The notes under the pieces are model-generated. The model was given only the letters and a program-made list of their open reading frames with translations. It had not been told where the DNA came from and ran no database searches. The position numbers were made by a program, and so were the translations under genes. A stretch of 64,000 nt of DNA from Rhodobacter sp. 24-YEA-8 (GTDB taxonomy: Bacteria; Pseudomonadota; Alphaproteobacteria; Rhodobacterales; Rhodobacteraceae). The number at the start of each line of letters is the position of its first letter. Within the stretch, counting starts at the first letter, position 1. Below, piece after piece: positions 15,645 to 25,937 of the stretch. The DNA is taken from contig NZ_FNSK01000001.1 of NCBI RefSeq assembly GCF_900105075.1, positions 2,493,001-2,557,000 on the forward strand. Reading direction: 5' to 3'.

Positions 15645-17696
15645 TCACCAGAGCCGCACCCTTGAACGGGCGGAGCGGCCCTCGGCGTCAATGACACTCA
15701 GTGTCACGAATCCGGCGCCGGAGAGCGCGAGGATGATTTCGCGATCCGGCGACCCGACTGCCATCGGCGCGCCGTCGATCAGCCAGGTGAAGGGCGCGGT
15801 GCCGCCTGAGACTTTCACCTTCAGGCCCGGGCGATCCTCGCTCGTGCGCAAAAGCTCCACCTCGGCCCCATCGGGCGGGAAATCGACTTTCGGCGCGTTC
15901 ACTTCGGCAAAGGCCGCATTGCGGGGGCGGAAACGTTGCAGGGGCGGCGGCAGCTGGCGGTTCGCGACCAGCAATGTCGCAGCAGGCGCGGGCGGTTGCG
16001 GGGTCAGCGCCTGTTTCAGCCGGGAAAAGGCCTGAAACAACACCGGAGCAGCCACATCGGCACCAAACGCCCCCGGCACCGGCGTGCCATCGGCGCGCCC
16101 CATCCAGACCCCGATCACATGTTGCCCGTCATAGCCGATCGCCCAGGCATCACGATGGCCGTAGGAGGTACCGGTCTTATAGGCCAGCCGGTTCGCCGGC
16201 GCGCCGGGCGGCGGCGCAAGGCCTGCGAGGATATCCCCCACCTGCCAGGCCGCAACGGCCGAGACCACGCGGGCGCCCCCGGCACGTTCACCGTCAAGGC
16301 GCCAGACCAGCGGCAGCGCCACGCCGCCGCGCGCCAGCGCGGCATAAAGCTGCACCAGATCCTGAAGGCTCACCCCCACGCCACCAAGGCTCACCGCGAG
16401 CCCGGGCTGATTGCCGGGAATGCGGTACTTCATCCCGGCCTTGCCCATCGCCGAAATCAGCTTTGCCGGTCCGAGCGCATCGGTCAGCGCCACCACCGGA
16501 ATGTTCAGAGAAAGCTGCAACGCCTCGCGCAGCCGCACCTCGCCGCGATATTGCCGGTCGAAATTCTGCGGCGCATAGGTGCCGAAACTCATTGGTTTGT
16601 CATCGATCACCGTCTCGGGATGGGCGAGGCCCTCGTCAAAGGCCAGCGCATAGACCAGCGGCTTCAGCGTCGATCCCGGAGAGCGCAGCGCCTGGGTCAT
16701 ATCGACAAAGCCCTGGCGTTTTTCATCCTGAAAGCCCGAAGAACCGACCGAGGCAAGGATCTCGCCGGAACGGTGATCGGCGACCACGATCGCGATCTGC
16801 ATCTGGCTGCCGCGCGCGCGGACAGTTTCCGCCGCAAGGGTCTCAAGCCGCTTTTGCAGATCCCTGTCGATGGTCAGGATATGTTCGCCCAGCGTCGGAT
16901 CGGCGGTCCGGGCCCGGTCTGCAAGATGCGGGGCGAAGGCCGGGAAAGGCTTGCGGATCCCCGGCACGGGTTCGGTCAGGGCGGCCCGGGCTTCTTCACC
17001 CTCGATCAGCCCGAAACGCACCGCACGGTCCAGTACCCGGTCGCGCGCCGCCTCGGCGCGGTCGGCTGCACGGTCGGGGCGGCGGCTTTCCGGGCTTTGC
17101 GGGATCGCAACCAGCAAGGCCGCCTCGGCCGGGGTCAGGCGGGTCGGCTCCTTGCCAAAATAAGACAGCGATGCCGCCCGCACCCCTTCGAGATTGCCCC
17201 CGAAAGGCGCAAGCAGCAGATAGAGCGAGAGGATCTCATCCTTGGAAAGTTCGCGTTCCAGTTTCAGCGCGACCCGCATCTGGCGCAGCTTGCCGCCGAC
17301 CTGGCCCGTGGTGCCCTCTTCCAGAAGCCGCGCCACCTGCATCGTCAGGGTCGAGCCACCCGAGACAACGCGACCAGACCGCGCGGCCTGTAAAACCGCC
17401 CGTGCCAGCGCCTGGAGATCGACGCCGGCATGATCGCGGAAGCGCCGGTCCTCGTAATTCAGCAGCATGTCGATATAGCGCGGATCCACGGAGGCCAGAT
17501 CGACCCTGAGCCGCCAGCGCCCATCCGACACGGTATAGGCCCTGAGCAAATCGCCATCGCGGTCCTTGACCTCGACCGATGTGGCCAGCGCCAGCGGCGG
17601 CAGCACGGTCGCATCGATCCAGCCGTCAAAGGCATCGCGGGACCCTGCGGCGAGCCAGAGGCCCGCCGCAAGCGCAAAGATCCAGCGCGCGCGCAT
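15645..17696 (-). CDS. pbpC: Penicillin-binding protein 1C
   Basis: 683 residues. A short N-terminal membrane anchor (about 1-18) is followed by a GT51 transglycosylase domain (about 45-220; YEDRRFRDHAGVD and GGSTLTMQVARLLE), then a transpeptidase domain with the SxxK serine in SPGSTLKPLVYALAF, SLN in LSLNIPV, and the KTG box AYKTGTSYGHRDAW. The C-terminus is the BiPBP_C beta domain. It polymerises and cross-links peptidoglycan in the periplasm. It starts 17 bp after the alpha-2-macroglobulin gene, the usual pairing of these two families. Confidence 0.93.
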   Translation of the reverse strand: MRARWIFALAAGLWLAAGSRDAFDGWIDATVLPPLALATSVEVKDRDGDLLRAYTVSDGRWRLRVDLASVDPRYIDMLLNYEDRRFRDHAGVDLQALARAVLQAARSGRVVSGGSTLTMQVARLLEEGTTGQVGGKLRQMRVALKLERELSKDEILSLYLLLAPFGGNLEGVRAASLSYFGKEPTRLTPAEAALLVAIPQSPESRRPDRAADRAEAARDRVLDRAVRFGLIEGEEARAALTEPVPGIRKPFPAFAPHLADRARTADPTLGEHILTIDRDLQKRLETLAAETVRARGSQMQIAIVVADHRSGEILASVGSSGFQDEKRQGFVDMTQALRSPGSTLKPLVYALAFDEGLAHPETVIDDKPMSFGTYAPQNFDRQYRGEVRLREALQLSLNIPVVALTDALGPAKLISAMGKAGMKYRIPGNQPGLAVSLGGVGVSLQDLVQLYAALARGGVALPLVWRLDGERAGGARVVSAVAAWQVGDILAGLAPPPGAPANRLAYKTGTSYGHRDAWAIGYDGQHVIGVWMGRADGTPVPGAFGADVAAPVLFQAFSRLKQALTPQPPAPAATLLVANRQLPPPLQRFRPRNAAFAEVNAPKVDFPPDGAEVELLRTSEDRPGLKVKVSGGTAPFTWLIDGAPMAVGSPDREIILALSGAGFVTLSVIDAEGRSARSRVRLW

Positions 17697-17713
17697 GATC
17701 TTACCCCGCCATC

Positions 17714-20700
17714 TTACTCGGCGTTGACCGTCAGCCGTCCGCTGTCGGTGCGGGCGCGGAAGTCAGGCCGGTACATATCTTCGACCGAGGCCGCCGGGTG
17801 GTGGTAATTGCCAGGGCTGATCGCCCGCACAATATAGGCCACACGGAAAGCATCGCGCGACGACCAGTCCACCTGGGTGATGAAACGGTCCTGGCGGAAT
17901 TCGGAATGCGCAGTCTGCCCCAGCACATTCAGCCACCCGAGTTGCGAGGTATCGCCGCCCGAGATCAGGTTCGGGTTGTCGATCTCAAACCCTGCGGGCA
18001 GCGGATCGGCAAGGATCAGGCGGCCATCCGAATAATCCCAGGGCGTCACTTCCAGTTCGACCACATAGCGGTTGCCGGTGACGACCTTGTCCAGCTCCAC
18101 CGCTTCGCCATCAAGCGTGTAGTAGCTGCGGGTGATCGTATAGCCATTGCCGCCGGCGGGTTCGGGCTCTGACGGCACGCCAAAAGTGGTGACGGTCAGA
18201 TAGGTGTCACGCCCTTCATTCTTGACCACGACAGGCGCGGCGCCGTCCTGGATCACCCTGACCAGCGGCCCTTCGGCCGGTTTGCCGTCCAGCGTGACGC
18301 CCGAGACATCCGGCGCGTCGATCAGCGCATTCGTCGCCATCAAGGCCCAGGTCGCTTCCTGGGTCGAAAGATAGCGCGGTGCGATGGCGATACGGTTGAC
18401 CAGTTCCTCGCGGTCAATCGCCGTGCTGCCAGCTTCGACCGCGAGGGTCAGGATCGCAGCCGTGTCCCGGTATCTGGTACCGTAATCGGCGCGCAGTACC
18501 TGGGTGTCCGTATCCGAGGGCAACGCGAGGATCTGCGCGCCGGCCTTGCGGAACATCGCATCGGCCCGGGTCTGGTCGCCATAAGAGGCCAGAGCCGCAC
18601 CAAGCTGCGCCTGCGCCAGCGGAGTGGCGAAATCATCGCCCTTCACATCGGCATAGTAACGCAGATCCCCGATCGCCGCGGCCCCTTCGCGCGCCAGAAC
18701 CATCAGCGCATAAGCCAGATCCGTGCCGCCGCCCTGGGTATTGGCGTCGAAATTCGACGCGTAATTGACGCGATTGCGAAGATTGGTCAGCGCATTGCGG
18801 AAGGCCAGATCCGGCACCGCATAGCCCTGGGCCCGTGCCCGGCTGAGGAAGTCGGTGACGTAGCTGTCAAGCCACAGATCCCCCGAGGACGGTCCCCAGA
18901 GACCGAAGCCGCCGCCGGAGCCCTGATTCATCAGGATCTCGGACACCGCCTCGTCGATCCGTTTCTGGATATCTGCGGCATGTTTCAGATCCATCACCCG
19001 TGCCACCTGATCAAAGTAGATCAGTGGCATGGCGCGGGAGGTCATCTGCTCGGTGCAGCCGTAAGGGTAGCGGTCCAGCGATGCCAAAAGCCCCGGCGCA
19101 TTCAGCCGTGCAAGCGGGCCGATGGCCATGACCGATTTGCCAGTGCCGCGCACCATATCGGTAAAGACCGCCTCGTCGAAGGTGAAGGTCTCGCCCGCTT
19201 TCAGATCAAAGCGCGAGATTTTCGCGATTTCCGGGTCATTGACCTGGATCGGCAGTTTCAGATCCTTGATCAGCTCCTTGCCATCCGGCGTGGTCAGCGC
19301 CACGCGGATCTCGGACAGGCCAACCCCGCCTGCGATCACACCGACGCTGAATTCCGCCTTGCCTTTATCGGCAAGGGTCAGGCTCGCCGGCACGTCTCCA
19401 AGCGTCAGATCCTCCGAGGTCACCGCAAGCTTCATCTCACCCGAAGGGCCGCTTGCATGGACGATCTCCAGCAAGAGCCGGCTCTGATCGCCAGGTGCCA
19501 TGAAGCGCGGCACCGAGGCGGTCACCACCACCGGGTCGCGCACCAGGACATTCTTGTCGGCCTGACCGACGCCGGTCTTCGACCAGGCCACGGCCATCAC
19601 CTTCACCGAGCCGTTGAAGGAGGGCAGGTTAAAGGTCGTGCGGGCATAGCCATCGGCCCCCACTTCGACCGGGCCGGTGAAATAGGCCACCAGCTCTTCG
19701 GTCGGAGGCGGGGTTTGCAGCCGCGCCTGGGCCCCTGCGTCCCCACCCGAGCGCACCTCGCCTTCGGCCCCGTTCAGCCCGTCGATCAGACGGCCATAAA
19801 CATCACGAATGCCGATGCCGAGCTTGCGCTGGCCGAAATAATAGCCCTGCGGATCCGGCGCCTTGAAACCGGTGAGGTTCAGAATGCCCTCATCCACAGC
19901 CGCGATGGTGACATAAGCGGTCTCGCCGGGCTCAACACCCTCGACCCTGACCGCGACATCCATCGGGCCGCGCGGATCGACTTCATCGGCCATTTCCACC
20001 ATGGTCGTCAGGGCGCGTTTGCCCGGATCGACCTTTGCATAAGACAGACCAAGCGCACGCGAGGGCACCCGTCCTGCCGCCACATCCATCGGACGCAGGA
20101 CCGAAGCCGTCACATAGACGCCGGCGCCCCATTCATCGGTGACAGTCAGCGGGATCAGGTTCTCGCCTTCCTTCACCTCGACCGCTTCCATATGCACAAG
20201 GCGGTTCGAAAGCACCGTGATAAGCGCGGTGCCTGCAGCACGTGGCACGATCCTCAGCTGCGCGGTCTCGCCCGATTTATAGGCCGGCTTATCCAGCGAC
20301 AGTTCCAGCGTGTCGGGCGTCGATGACACATCGGCCGGCGCATACCAGCCCGACCAGAAGCTGGTGGAGGTCACAGCGGTCTCGCCGTCGATCCGTTCCA
20401 CCTTCAGCTCATACTCGCCCCAGTTCACCGGGATCGAGATCGCCACCGGATCACTGCCGCCCAGCGTCGCGGAGCCTTCCGAGACATGGCTGCGCGTGCT
20501 CACCGGCTCCCAATACCAGCTGCCATAGCTTTGGTACCACTGCCAGTCATTCTCCAGTCGCGTGAGGGTCCATTTGACCTCCATCGGGGCCGGTTTCTGA
20601 TCAGGGCCAATGCCTTGCAGGAGGAAGCGCGCCTCAGAGCCCTGCCCCACCACACCGTCGAATTCCGGCTTGATGCCGATCATCGCGCTGGCAGGCGTCA

Positions 20701-23176
20701 CGTTCTTTTCGACGCGGCGCTCCACCGGGCGGCCCGAGCCTTCGGCAACCCGCACCACGGCGGTCGCGGTCAGCGGGCGGTCGGCTTCCAGACCATCCGC
20801 GCCGGGCAATGCGAGGTCGAGCTGCGCCTTGCCCTCATCATCGGTGGTGCCGCTCTGGTAGCTGTCCATCCGCGAGTCGAAGGGCTGGTCATGGCGGCCA
20901 AAGACATAGCCCGGCCAGGATTTCAGCCCCTGGGCCGCACGCAGATAGATCTCGCCCTCGATCTCCATCCCCGAGGCAGGCGCCCCGAAGAGATACTTCG
21001 CGGTGAGGTCAATATTCATCCAGGGATCCGCCAGCGACAGATCGGTCTCACCGGCGTCGAGGGTGAAATCGATGCGTTCGGGCAGGAAATCCTCGACGAG
21101 GAAGGTTTTCGACACCAGCGCTTCTGCTTTGGTATCGGCAAAGATCGCCAGCGACCAGGTGCCGCGCGGCGCAGTGCCCGCAACCGGAAGCTGGAAGACA
21201 TAGCCGCCCGCGCCCTGATCCGAGATCAGGCTGCGGGAATATTCGACCCCATCGGGACGGGTCAGGATCGCGGTCAGCGGCAGGCCGGTCACGGCCTCGG
21301 CTTTCGGGTCGCGCGCGATGGCGGTGGCATAGACGGTTTCGCCCGCGCGGTAGGCGCCGCGGTCGGTGGTCAGGAAGACATCAACCGGCGGCGCGGCCTC
21401 ACGGCCCTCGACGCCACGATCCGACAGGTCGAATTCCGGATCGGTGAGCGAGAGGAAGGAGATATCCTTCTCGCCTTCCGTCACCACAAGCAAAGCCGGA
21501 GCCGCGCTGCCGGTGCCACGCATCAGGCCCGGCTCGAAAATGGCATAGCCCTGAGCATCGGTCACGGTCTCGGCCAGCGGGCTGTTCGCCCGGTTCAGAA
21601 GCTGTACCTTCACGCCTTCTTTGGCGCCGGCGGTTCCGAGGCTGCGCACGAAGACATGCAGCCCGTCGACGCCGGTCATGCTGGTAATCCCCAGATCCGA
21701 GACCACAAACCATTGCCAGGCCGGCGGGAAATCATAGGCATCCTTGCCCGGCATCGCGGCGCGCAGCGCATAGATCCCGGCCTCGCGGCCCTGCAGCGCC
21801 TCGACCATCGGCAGACGGGTGGTGACATCCTTATTCACCTCGATCTTCATCGAGGCGGTGCCTTCCCAGACCATCTCACCGATCTCATCGGTGAAGGACC
21901 ATTCCGAATAGTAATTGATCGGCGTGCCGAAATAGTCGTTCTGGATGGCGCGCAGCATATTGCGGTCGCTGACGCGGTAGAGCTGCAGTTCCAGCGTGTC
22001 GAGATTGACGGTTTCGACCGGCAGCGCCGCATCGCCCGATTTCGGCAGCACATAGCCGCGTCCGGGGAAGCGCACGGCCGCCGTGCGGTCGCCGACATAG
22101 GCATTGATCTCGATATCCTTGGCCAGCGTCTGACCGTCAGCCGCCGGGAGACCCTCGCGGAAGGTCAGCGTATAGCGTTCGCCATGGGTCAGACCGGTGA
22201 CGCAAAGCCGGCGCTGATCGGCCAGCTCCACCGCAGTGCCGCCGGCGGGCAGGCGCACATAATCGCCGTAATCGACATCGACAGGTTTCAGGTCTTCGGT
22301 AAAGACGGCGCAGATGCGCGGACGGGCCAGATCGGATTCAACCTGATGCTCCTCGATCCGGAAACCATATTTGCTGATCGCCTCGTCAAGCATTGCAGCA
22401 GTGTCATCCCGCGACTGGAGCGATTGTGCGAGGCGCAGCGCCTGCACCATTTCGCGCCCATTGCCGCGTTCTTCCATCAGCTGCGCCGCAAAGACGAGGA
22501 TCGAATGGCGCTGCGCCTTGCTTTCGGCGCGCAGATAGGCGTTCAGCGCGCCGTAAAAGGCCTGGGATCTGTACCAGCCCCGGTCGCTCGTATTCTGCTG
22601 ATCCGCCGCGGCTTTGGCGCGACGGGCATATTCCGCCCAGGTGTCGGCATCATCGATGATGGCAAGCGCCGCGCCGGTCCTGTCAACTGCTGCGGTAAAG
22701 CTGGACCGGGCCTCGTCTCCTGCTGCCTCGCGCAGCAGATCATCGGCGCTCTGGTCGCCGGTCGGATGGGTGCTGCCAATCGAGCTGGCACGATTGAACG
22801 CGGCGGTGAATTCGTCATCGGGCAGGAAGCTCAGCTCGGCACGCCGCTCTTTTGCACGGGCCTGCGCGCCTGGCGCTGCTGCGACCACCCAGGCCGATTG
22901 CGCACCGATAAAGCTTTCGGGCCCACCGGGATCGGATTTAAGGAAACAGCTGCCATTGCGGCTGTTGAAGGTCCAGGCGTCACATTGGGTATTGGTGACA
23001 CAGGCGCGTTCACAGGCCTGGACGGTCGTGTCGAAGACCGAGGCGATATCGCCGCCCACAAGATCCGAATCCAGCATCACGACCGAGCGCCGTTCGGGGA
23101 TCAGATCCTGGGCCAAAGCCATTCCGGGCAGGGCGATCGTGGCCGCCATCAAAAGACTTCTGACGAAATTACGCAT
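17714..23176 (-). CDS. yfhM: Bacterial alpha-2-macroglobulin with thioester, periplasmic protease trap
   Basis: 1820 residues from ATG 23176 (a GTG sits one codon earlier; GGGAG lies upstream). A signal peptide (RSLLMAATIALPGMALA) precedes a PAN/Apple-like domain with paired cysteines (CERACVTNTQCDAWTF). Repeated macroglobulin beta domains follow, then the thioester motif CTEQ within YPYGCTEQMTSRAMP at about residue 1374 and the alpha-helical thioester domain. No lipobox cysteine was seen after the signal peptide, so it may be soluble rather than lipid-anchored. Such proteins trap attacking proteases in the periplasm while the partner PbpC repairs the wall. Co-transcribed with pbpC. Confidence 0.92.
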   Translation of the reverse strand: MRNFVRSLLMAATIALPGMALAQDLIPERRSVVMLDSDLVGGDIASVFDTTVQACERACVTNTQCDAWTFNSRNGSCFLKSDPGGPESFIGAQSAWVVAAAPGAQARAKERRAELSFLPDDEFTAAFNRASSIGSTHPTGDQSADDLLREAAGDEARSSFTAAVDRTGAALAIIDDADTWAEYARRAKAAADQQNTSDRGWYRSQAFYGALNAYLRAESKAQRHSILVFAAQLMEERGNGREMVQALRLAQSLQSRDDTAAMLDEAISKYGFRIEEHQVESDLARPRICAVFTEDLKPVDVDYGDYVRLPAGGTAVELADQRRLCVTGLTHGERYTLTFREGLPAADGQTLAKDIEINAYVGDRTAAVRFPGRGYVLPKSGDAALPVETVNLDTLELQLYRVSDRNMLRAIQNDYFGTPINYYSEWSFTDEIGEMVWEGTASMKIEVNKDVTTRLPMVEALQGREAGIYALRAAMPGKDAYDFPPAWQWFVVSDLGITSMTGVDGLHVFVRSLGTAGAKEGVKVQLLNRANSPLAETVTDAQGYAIFEPGLMRGTGSAAPALLVVTEGEKDISFLSLTDPEFDLSDRGVEGREAAPPVDVFLTTDRGAYRAGETVYATAIARDPKAEAVTGLPLTAILTRPDGVEYSRSLISDQGAGGYVFQLPVAGTAPRGTWSLAIFADTKAEALVSKTFLVEDFLPERIDFTLDAGETDLSLADPWMNIDLTAKYLFGAPASGMEIEGEIYLRAAQGLKSWPGYVFGRHDQPFDSRMDSYQSGTTDDEGKAQLDLALPGADGLEADRPLTATAVVRVAEGSGRPVERRVEKNVTPASAMIGIKPEFDGVVGQGSEARFLLQGIGPDQKPAPMEVKWTLTRLENDWQWYQSYGSWYWEPVSTRSHVSEGSATLGGSDPVAISIPVNWGEYELKVERIDGETAVTSTSFWSGWYAPADVSSTPDTLELSLDKPAYKSGETAQLRIVPRAAGTALITVLSNRLVHMEAVEVKEGENLIPLTVTDEWGAGVYVTASVLRPMDVAAGRVPSRALGLSYAKVDPGKRALTTMVEMADEVDPRGPMDVAVRVEGVEPGETAYVTIAAVDEGILNLTGFKAPDPQGYYFGQRKLGIGIRDVYGRLIDGLNGAEGEVRSGGDAGAQARLQTPPPTEELVAYFTGPVEVGADGYARTTFNLPSFNGSVKVMAVAWSKTGVGQADKNVLVRDPVVVTASVPRFMAPGDQSRLLLEIVHASGPSGEMKLAVTSEDLTLGDVPASLTLADKGKAEFSVGVIAGGVGLSEIRVALTTPDGKELIKDLKLPIQVNDPEIAKISRFDLKAGETFTFDEAVFTDMVRGTGKSVMAIGPLARLNAPGLLASLDRYPYGCTEQMTSRAMPLIYFDQVARVMDLKHAADIQKRIDEAVSEILMNQGSGGGFGLWGPSSGDLWLDSYVTDFLSRARAQGYAVPDLAFRNALTNLRNRVNYASNFDANTQGGGTDLAYALMVLAREGAAAIGDLRYYADVKGDDFATPLAQAQLGAALASYGDQTRADAMFRKAGAQILALPSDTDTQVLRADYGTRYRDTAAILTLAVEAGSTAIDREELVNRIAIAPRYLSTQEATWALMATNALIDAPDVSGVTLDGKPAEGPLVRVIQDGAAPVVVKNEGRDTYLTVTTFGVPSEPEPAGGNGYTITRSYYTLDGEAVELDKVVTGNRYVVELEVTPWDYSDGRLILADPLPAGFEIDNPNLISGGDTSQLGWLNVLGQTAHSEFRQDRFITQVDWSSRDAFRVAYIVRAISPGNYHHPAASVEDMYRPDFRARTDSGRLTVNAE

Positions 23177-23401
23177 CACAATACTCCCGTTCCGCCTGCC
23201 ATGACGTCTCTTTCAGCTTCGCACGCGTCCGCCCCCCGGGGCAAGTGCCGGGAAGGTCAGGCGGGCGCGAATAAACATGCGGGAGAAAGGAACTTCTCCC
23301 CTGTTAACTCCTGCTTCATTTTGAAGGGAGAAGGTGGTCCGGAATACCGGACTTCTGGACAGAATTTCAGATCCGGCACAGCGAAACCGGGTTCCTGGAT
23401 C

Positions 23402-24044
23402 ATGACGGCGATGGATCTGTCAGAACGACTGACCATGGAAAGGCGAGCGAGGCTGGCAGCAGAACGTCTGCTGGCCTGGCGTGTCTGCGAACTCGCCACC
23501 GCCGAAGAGCGGCTGGCGCGCCAGAACCGCAGCATCGTCCGGCCCCAGCGCCTGGCCTCACCCAATGTGGCAAAACCCGAACGAGCAGCCCTTGCCGCTG
23601 CCGCCGGCGCATCCTCTGAGATGTCTGTCACTCAGGCCGGGCCCTCTGATCCCCTCTCAACCGTGGCACCACCATCCAGAGCCCCCCTATGCCCAGCCGT
23701 CGCTCCGCCTGGAACGCCGGTCACTCTGGTCACGGCCGCAAATGCGGACCCGTTGCTGCCCCCCCTGACCCGGACAATGCCTGCCGCGCCCCATGATCCA
23801 CCTTTCGCCACCATATCAGCGCAAGAGGCCCTGGCCGCGGATACAAAGCATTACTCAGCGCAGCCCCGCAATCACACGCAGAACGCAGTGCCTGCACCGA
23901 CACCTCCTGTAATATCCGCCCGGCAATTGACCGACCCGGAAGTGCCGGACCTGCCCCCGGCCAGGCCCCTCCCCCGCCCGGCTACGATTCACGCCACTGG
24001 CCGGCCCTGGATGTGCTGCCGGATGGGTTCGTACTTTTCGAAGC
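23402..24044 (+). pseudogene. Broken N-terminal part of a hybrid histidine kinase
   Basis: The start MDLSERLTMERRARLAAER followed by LLAWRVCELATAEERLA looks like the N-terminal coiled coil of Rhodobacterales hybrid kinases. The middle is proline- and alanine-rich with no clear domain. By about 23990 the similarity is in another frame, reading HWPALDVLPDGFVLFEA, the beginning of a PAS domain, which then continues as EDRIVTCNQSHRDIYK in the frame of the next feature. One base is missing after 24044, and at least one more shift lies in between. The gene is therefore disrupted, unless the sequence has errors. Confidence 0.6.
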
Positions 24045-24056
24045 GAGGACAGAATC

Positions 24057-25937
24057 GTGACCTGCAACCAGAGCCACCGCGATATTTACAAGACCTCGGC
24101 CCCGATGATGACCCCGGGCCTGTCTTTCAAGGAAATCCTGCGCCACGGCCTCGCTCCGGGCGAGCATCCCAAGGCGCGCGGGCGCGAAGAGGAACTGGTC
24201 AATGCCAGGATATCGGAACATCGCGGCCCTGCGACCGAAGGGCAGCATCAGCTGAAAGACGGGCGCTGGCTGCGCTCCATCGATAAGGAGACCCCGGATG
24301 GTGGCCGTGTCGGCCTTCGTGTCAACATCACGCAATTGCGCGAAAAGGCGGTGGCGCTCGAATCCGCGCGCCTCGCCGTTAAGGCCACCAGCAGGGCGAA
24401 ATCGGCCTTCCTCGCCAATATGAGCGATGAGATCCGCGCGGCGATAAATGGCGTCGGCGGCATGGAGGAACTGTCATACGACACCGCGCTGTCGGATGAG
24501 CCGCGCCTCTTTTCCGGGACCATCCGGCCCTCGGGCGAGGCGCTGCAGATGATCATCAACGAAATCCTCGACGATTCCAAAATCAAAGCCGGGCAGCTGA
24601 CGCTGCGCCCCGAGCCTTTCGATTTCGAACGTCTCATCAACGAGGTGGTGATGCTCCTGCAGCCGCGCGCGCGGGAAAAGGGCATCGATCTGATGATCGA
24701 TTACGATGTTTTCCTGCCCACCCGTTTCACCGGGGATCCGGAGCGGCTCTGGCAGGTGCTCACCAAACTGATTGGCAATGCGGTCAGATGCACCACCAAA
24801 GGCCATGTGCTCACCCGCGTCATCGGCATAAAGGCCGAAGGCGGGCGCCACCAGCTGCATGTCACGGTCGAAGATACCGGGATCGGCATTCCGGACGGGT
24901 TGCTCGACCATATTTTCGCAGACTTCTGTCAGTTCGATAATGAACGGAACCGCAGAAACGAAAGCACCGGGCCTGGCCCCGCGATCACCCGGCGCCTGAT
25001 CGAGCGGGCGGAGGGCGCGGTCTGGATCGACAGCGATTATGGCAAGGGTACAGTCTTCGGCTTCCGGCTTACCCTGCCGCTGGCGGAAGATCGCGGGGCC
25101 GCGCGGCTGCCTGTCCTGATCGGAAAAGCGCTGGTGGTCGATGACCGGTTCATCACCCGCGCCATCCTCGAACGCAAGCTCTCCGCCTTTGGGGCAGAGG
25201 TGTGGCTCTGCCGTTCGGGTCAGGACGCGCTGGACCTTGTCGCTGGCGGGATGGTCCCGGATGTCGTGCTTGCCGATCACGACATGCCGGGCATGGACGG
25301 AGCGGTTCTTGCCAAAAAGCTGCGAGAGGCCGGTTATGACAAGCCGCTGGTCCTCCTCTCGTCCAGTCCGCTTGCCGCGCGGGAGGCGGGTGGCGAGGCC
25401 GTCGATGCAATCTTGCAAAAGCCGGTTCTGCGGGCTGAGCTTTATCGGCTTCTGAACCATCTGACGCTGCCGGTTGCGCCGGAATCCGCCTTGCCCGAGG
25501 CCCCACTCCCTGCCGCGCAGCGCATGCGGGCCATGCGCATCCTTGCCGCCGAAGACAACAGGACCAATCAGCTGGTCATGCAGAAAATGCTGCGCCCGCT
25601 TGATGTCGAGCTGCGCTTTGCCGGAAATGGCCATGAAGCGCTGGCGGAATGGGAAAGCTACAGGCCCGATCTGATCTTCATGGACATCTCGATGCCTGGG
25701 ATGGACGGGCACGAAGCCACACGGGCGATCCGCGAAAGCGAGGCCGCGCGCGGGCTGAGGCCGGTTCCGATCATCGCGCTGACCGCGCCTGCGATGGAGG
25801 GCGACGAAGAGGGAATTCTTGCCTCGGGCATGGACAGCTATCTGACGAAACCGCTGCGCAGATCCGAGATCAGCGCTGCCGTTCTGGCCTTTGGCCCCGA
25901 AGCGTGCCGCCCGCCCGAGAGCGGCGGACAGGGCTGA
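24057..25937 (+). CDS. Degenerate hybrid histidine kinase with two receiver domains
   Basis: 626 residues from a GTG. It holds the rest of a PAS domain (1-95), a HisKA-like helix pair, an HATPase domain and two receivers. The H-box reads AFLANMSDEIRAAINGVGGM: the phospho-accepting histidine is Asp124 and the following T-P is also lost. The N-box keeps Asn241 and the G1 box is intact (DTGIGIP), but the second glycine box is STGPGPAI. Receiver 1 keeps Asp407 and Lys455; receiver 2 keeps E499, D500, Asp543 and Lys598. It cannot autophosphorylate normally. It may be a decaying gene or a receiver-bearing pseudokinase; the upstream frameshift favours decay. Confidence 0.75.
   Translation: MTCNQSHRDIYKTSAPMMTPGLSFKEILRHGLAPGEHPKARGREEELVNARISEHRGPATEGQHQLKDGRWLRSIDKETPDGGRVGLRVNITQLREKAVALESARLAVKATSRAKSAFLANMSDEIRAAINGVGGMEELSYDTALSDEPRLFSGTIRPSGEALQMIINEILDDSKIKAGQLTLRPEPFDFERLINEVVMLLQPRAREKGIDLMIDYDVFLPTRFTGDPERLWQVLTKLIGNAVRCTTKGHVLTRVIGIKAEGGRHQLHVTVEDTGIGIPDGLLDHIFADFCQFDNERNRRNESTGPGPAITRRLIERAEGAVWIDSDYGKGTVFGFRLTLPLAEDRGAARLPVLIGKALVVDDRFITRAILERKLSAFGAEVWLCRSGQDALDLVAGGMVPDVVLADHDMPGMDGAVLAKKLREAGYDKPLVLLSSSPLAAREAGGEAVDAILQKPVLRAELYRLLNHLTLPVAPESALPEAPLPAAQRMRAMRILAAEDNRTNQLVMQKMLRPLDVELRFAGNGHEALAEWESYRPDLIFMDISMPGMDGHEATRAIRESEAARGLRPVPIIALTAPAMEGDEEGILASGMDSYLTKPLRRSEISAAVLAFGPEACRPPESGGQG

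Noticed and set aside
15974..17509. A 511-codon plus-strand frame opposite pbpC
   Set aside because: Arg/Pro/Ser-rich shadow of a gene with intact transglycosylase and transpeptidase motifs.
20486..24286. A 1266-codon open frame on the plus strand opposite the alpha-2-macroglobulin gene
   Set aside because: It is a GC-driven antisense shadow: it has no family motifs, is full of Arg/His/Gly, and covers a gene with clear domains on the other strand. Only its last part overlaps the kinase N-terminus.
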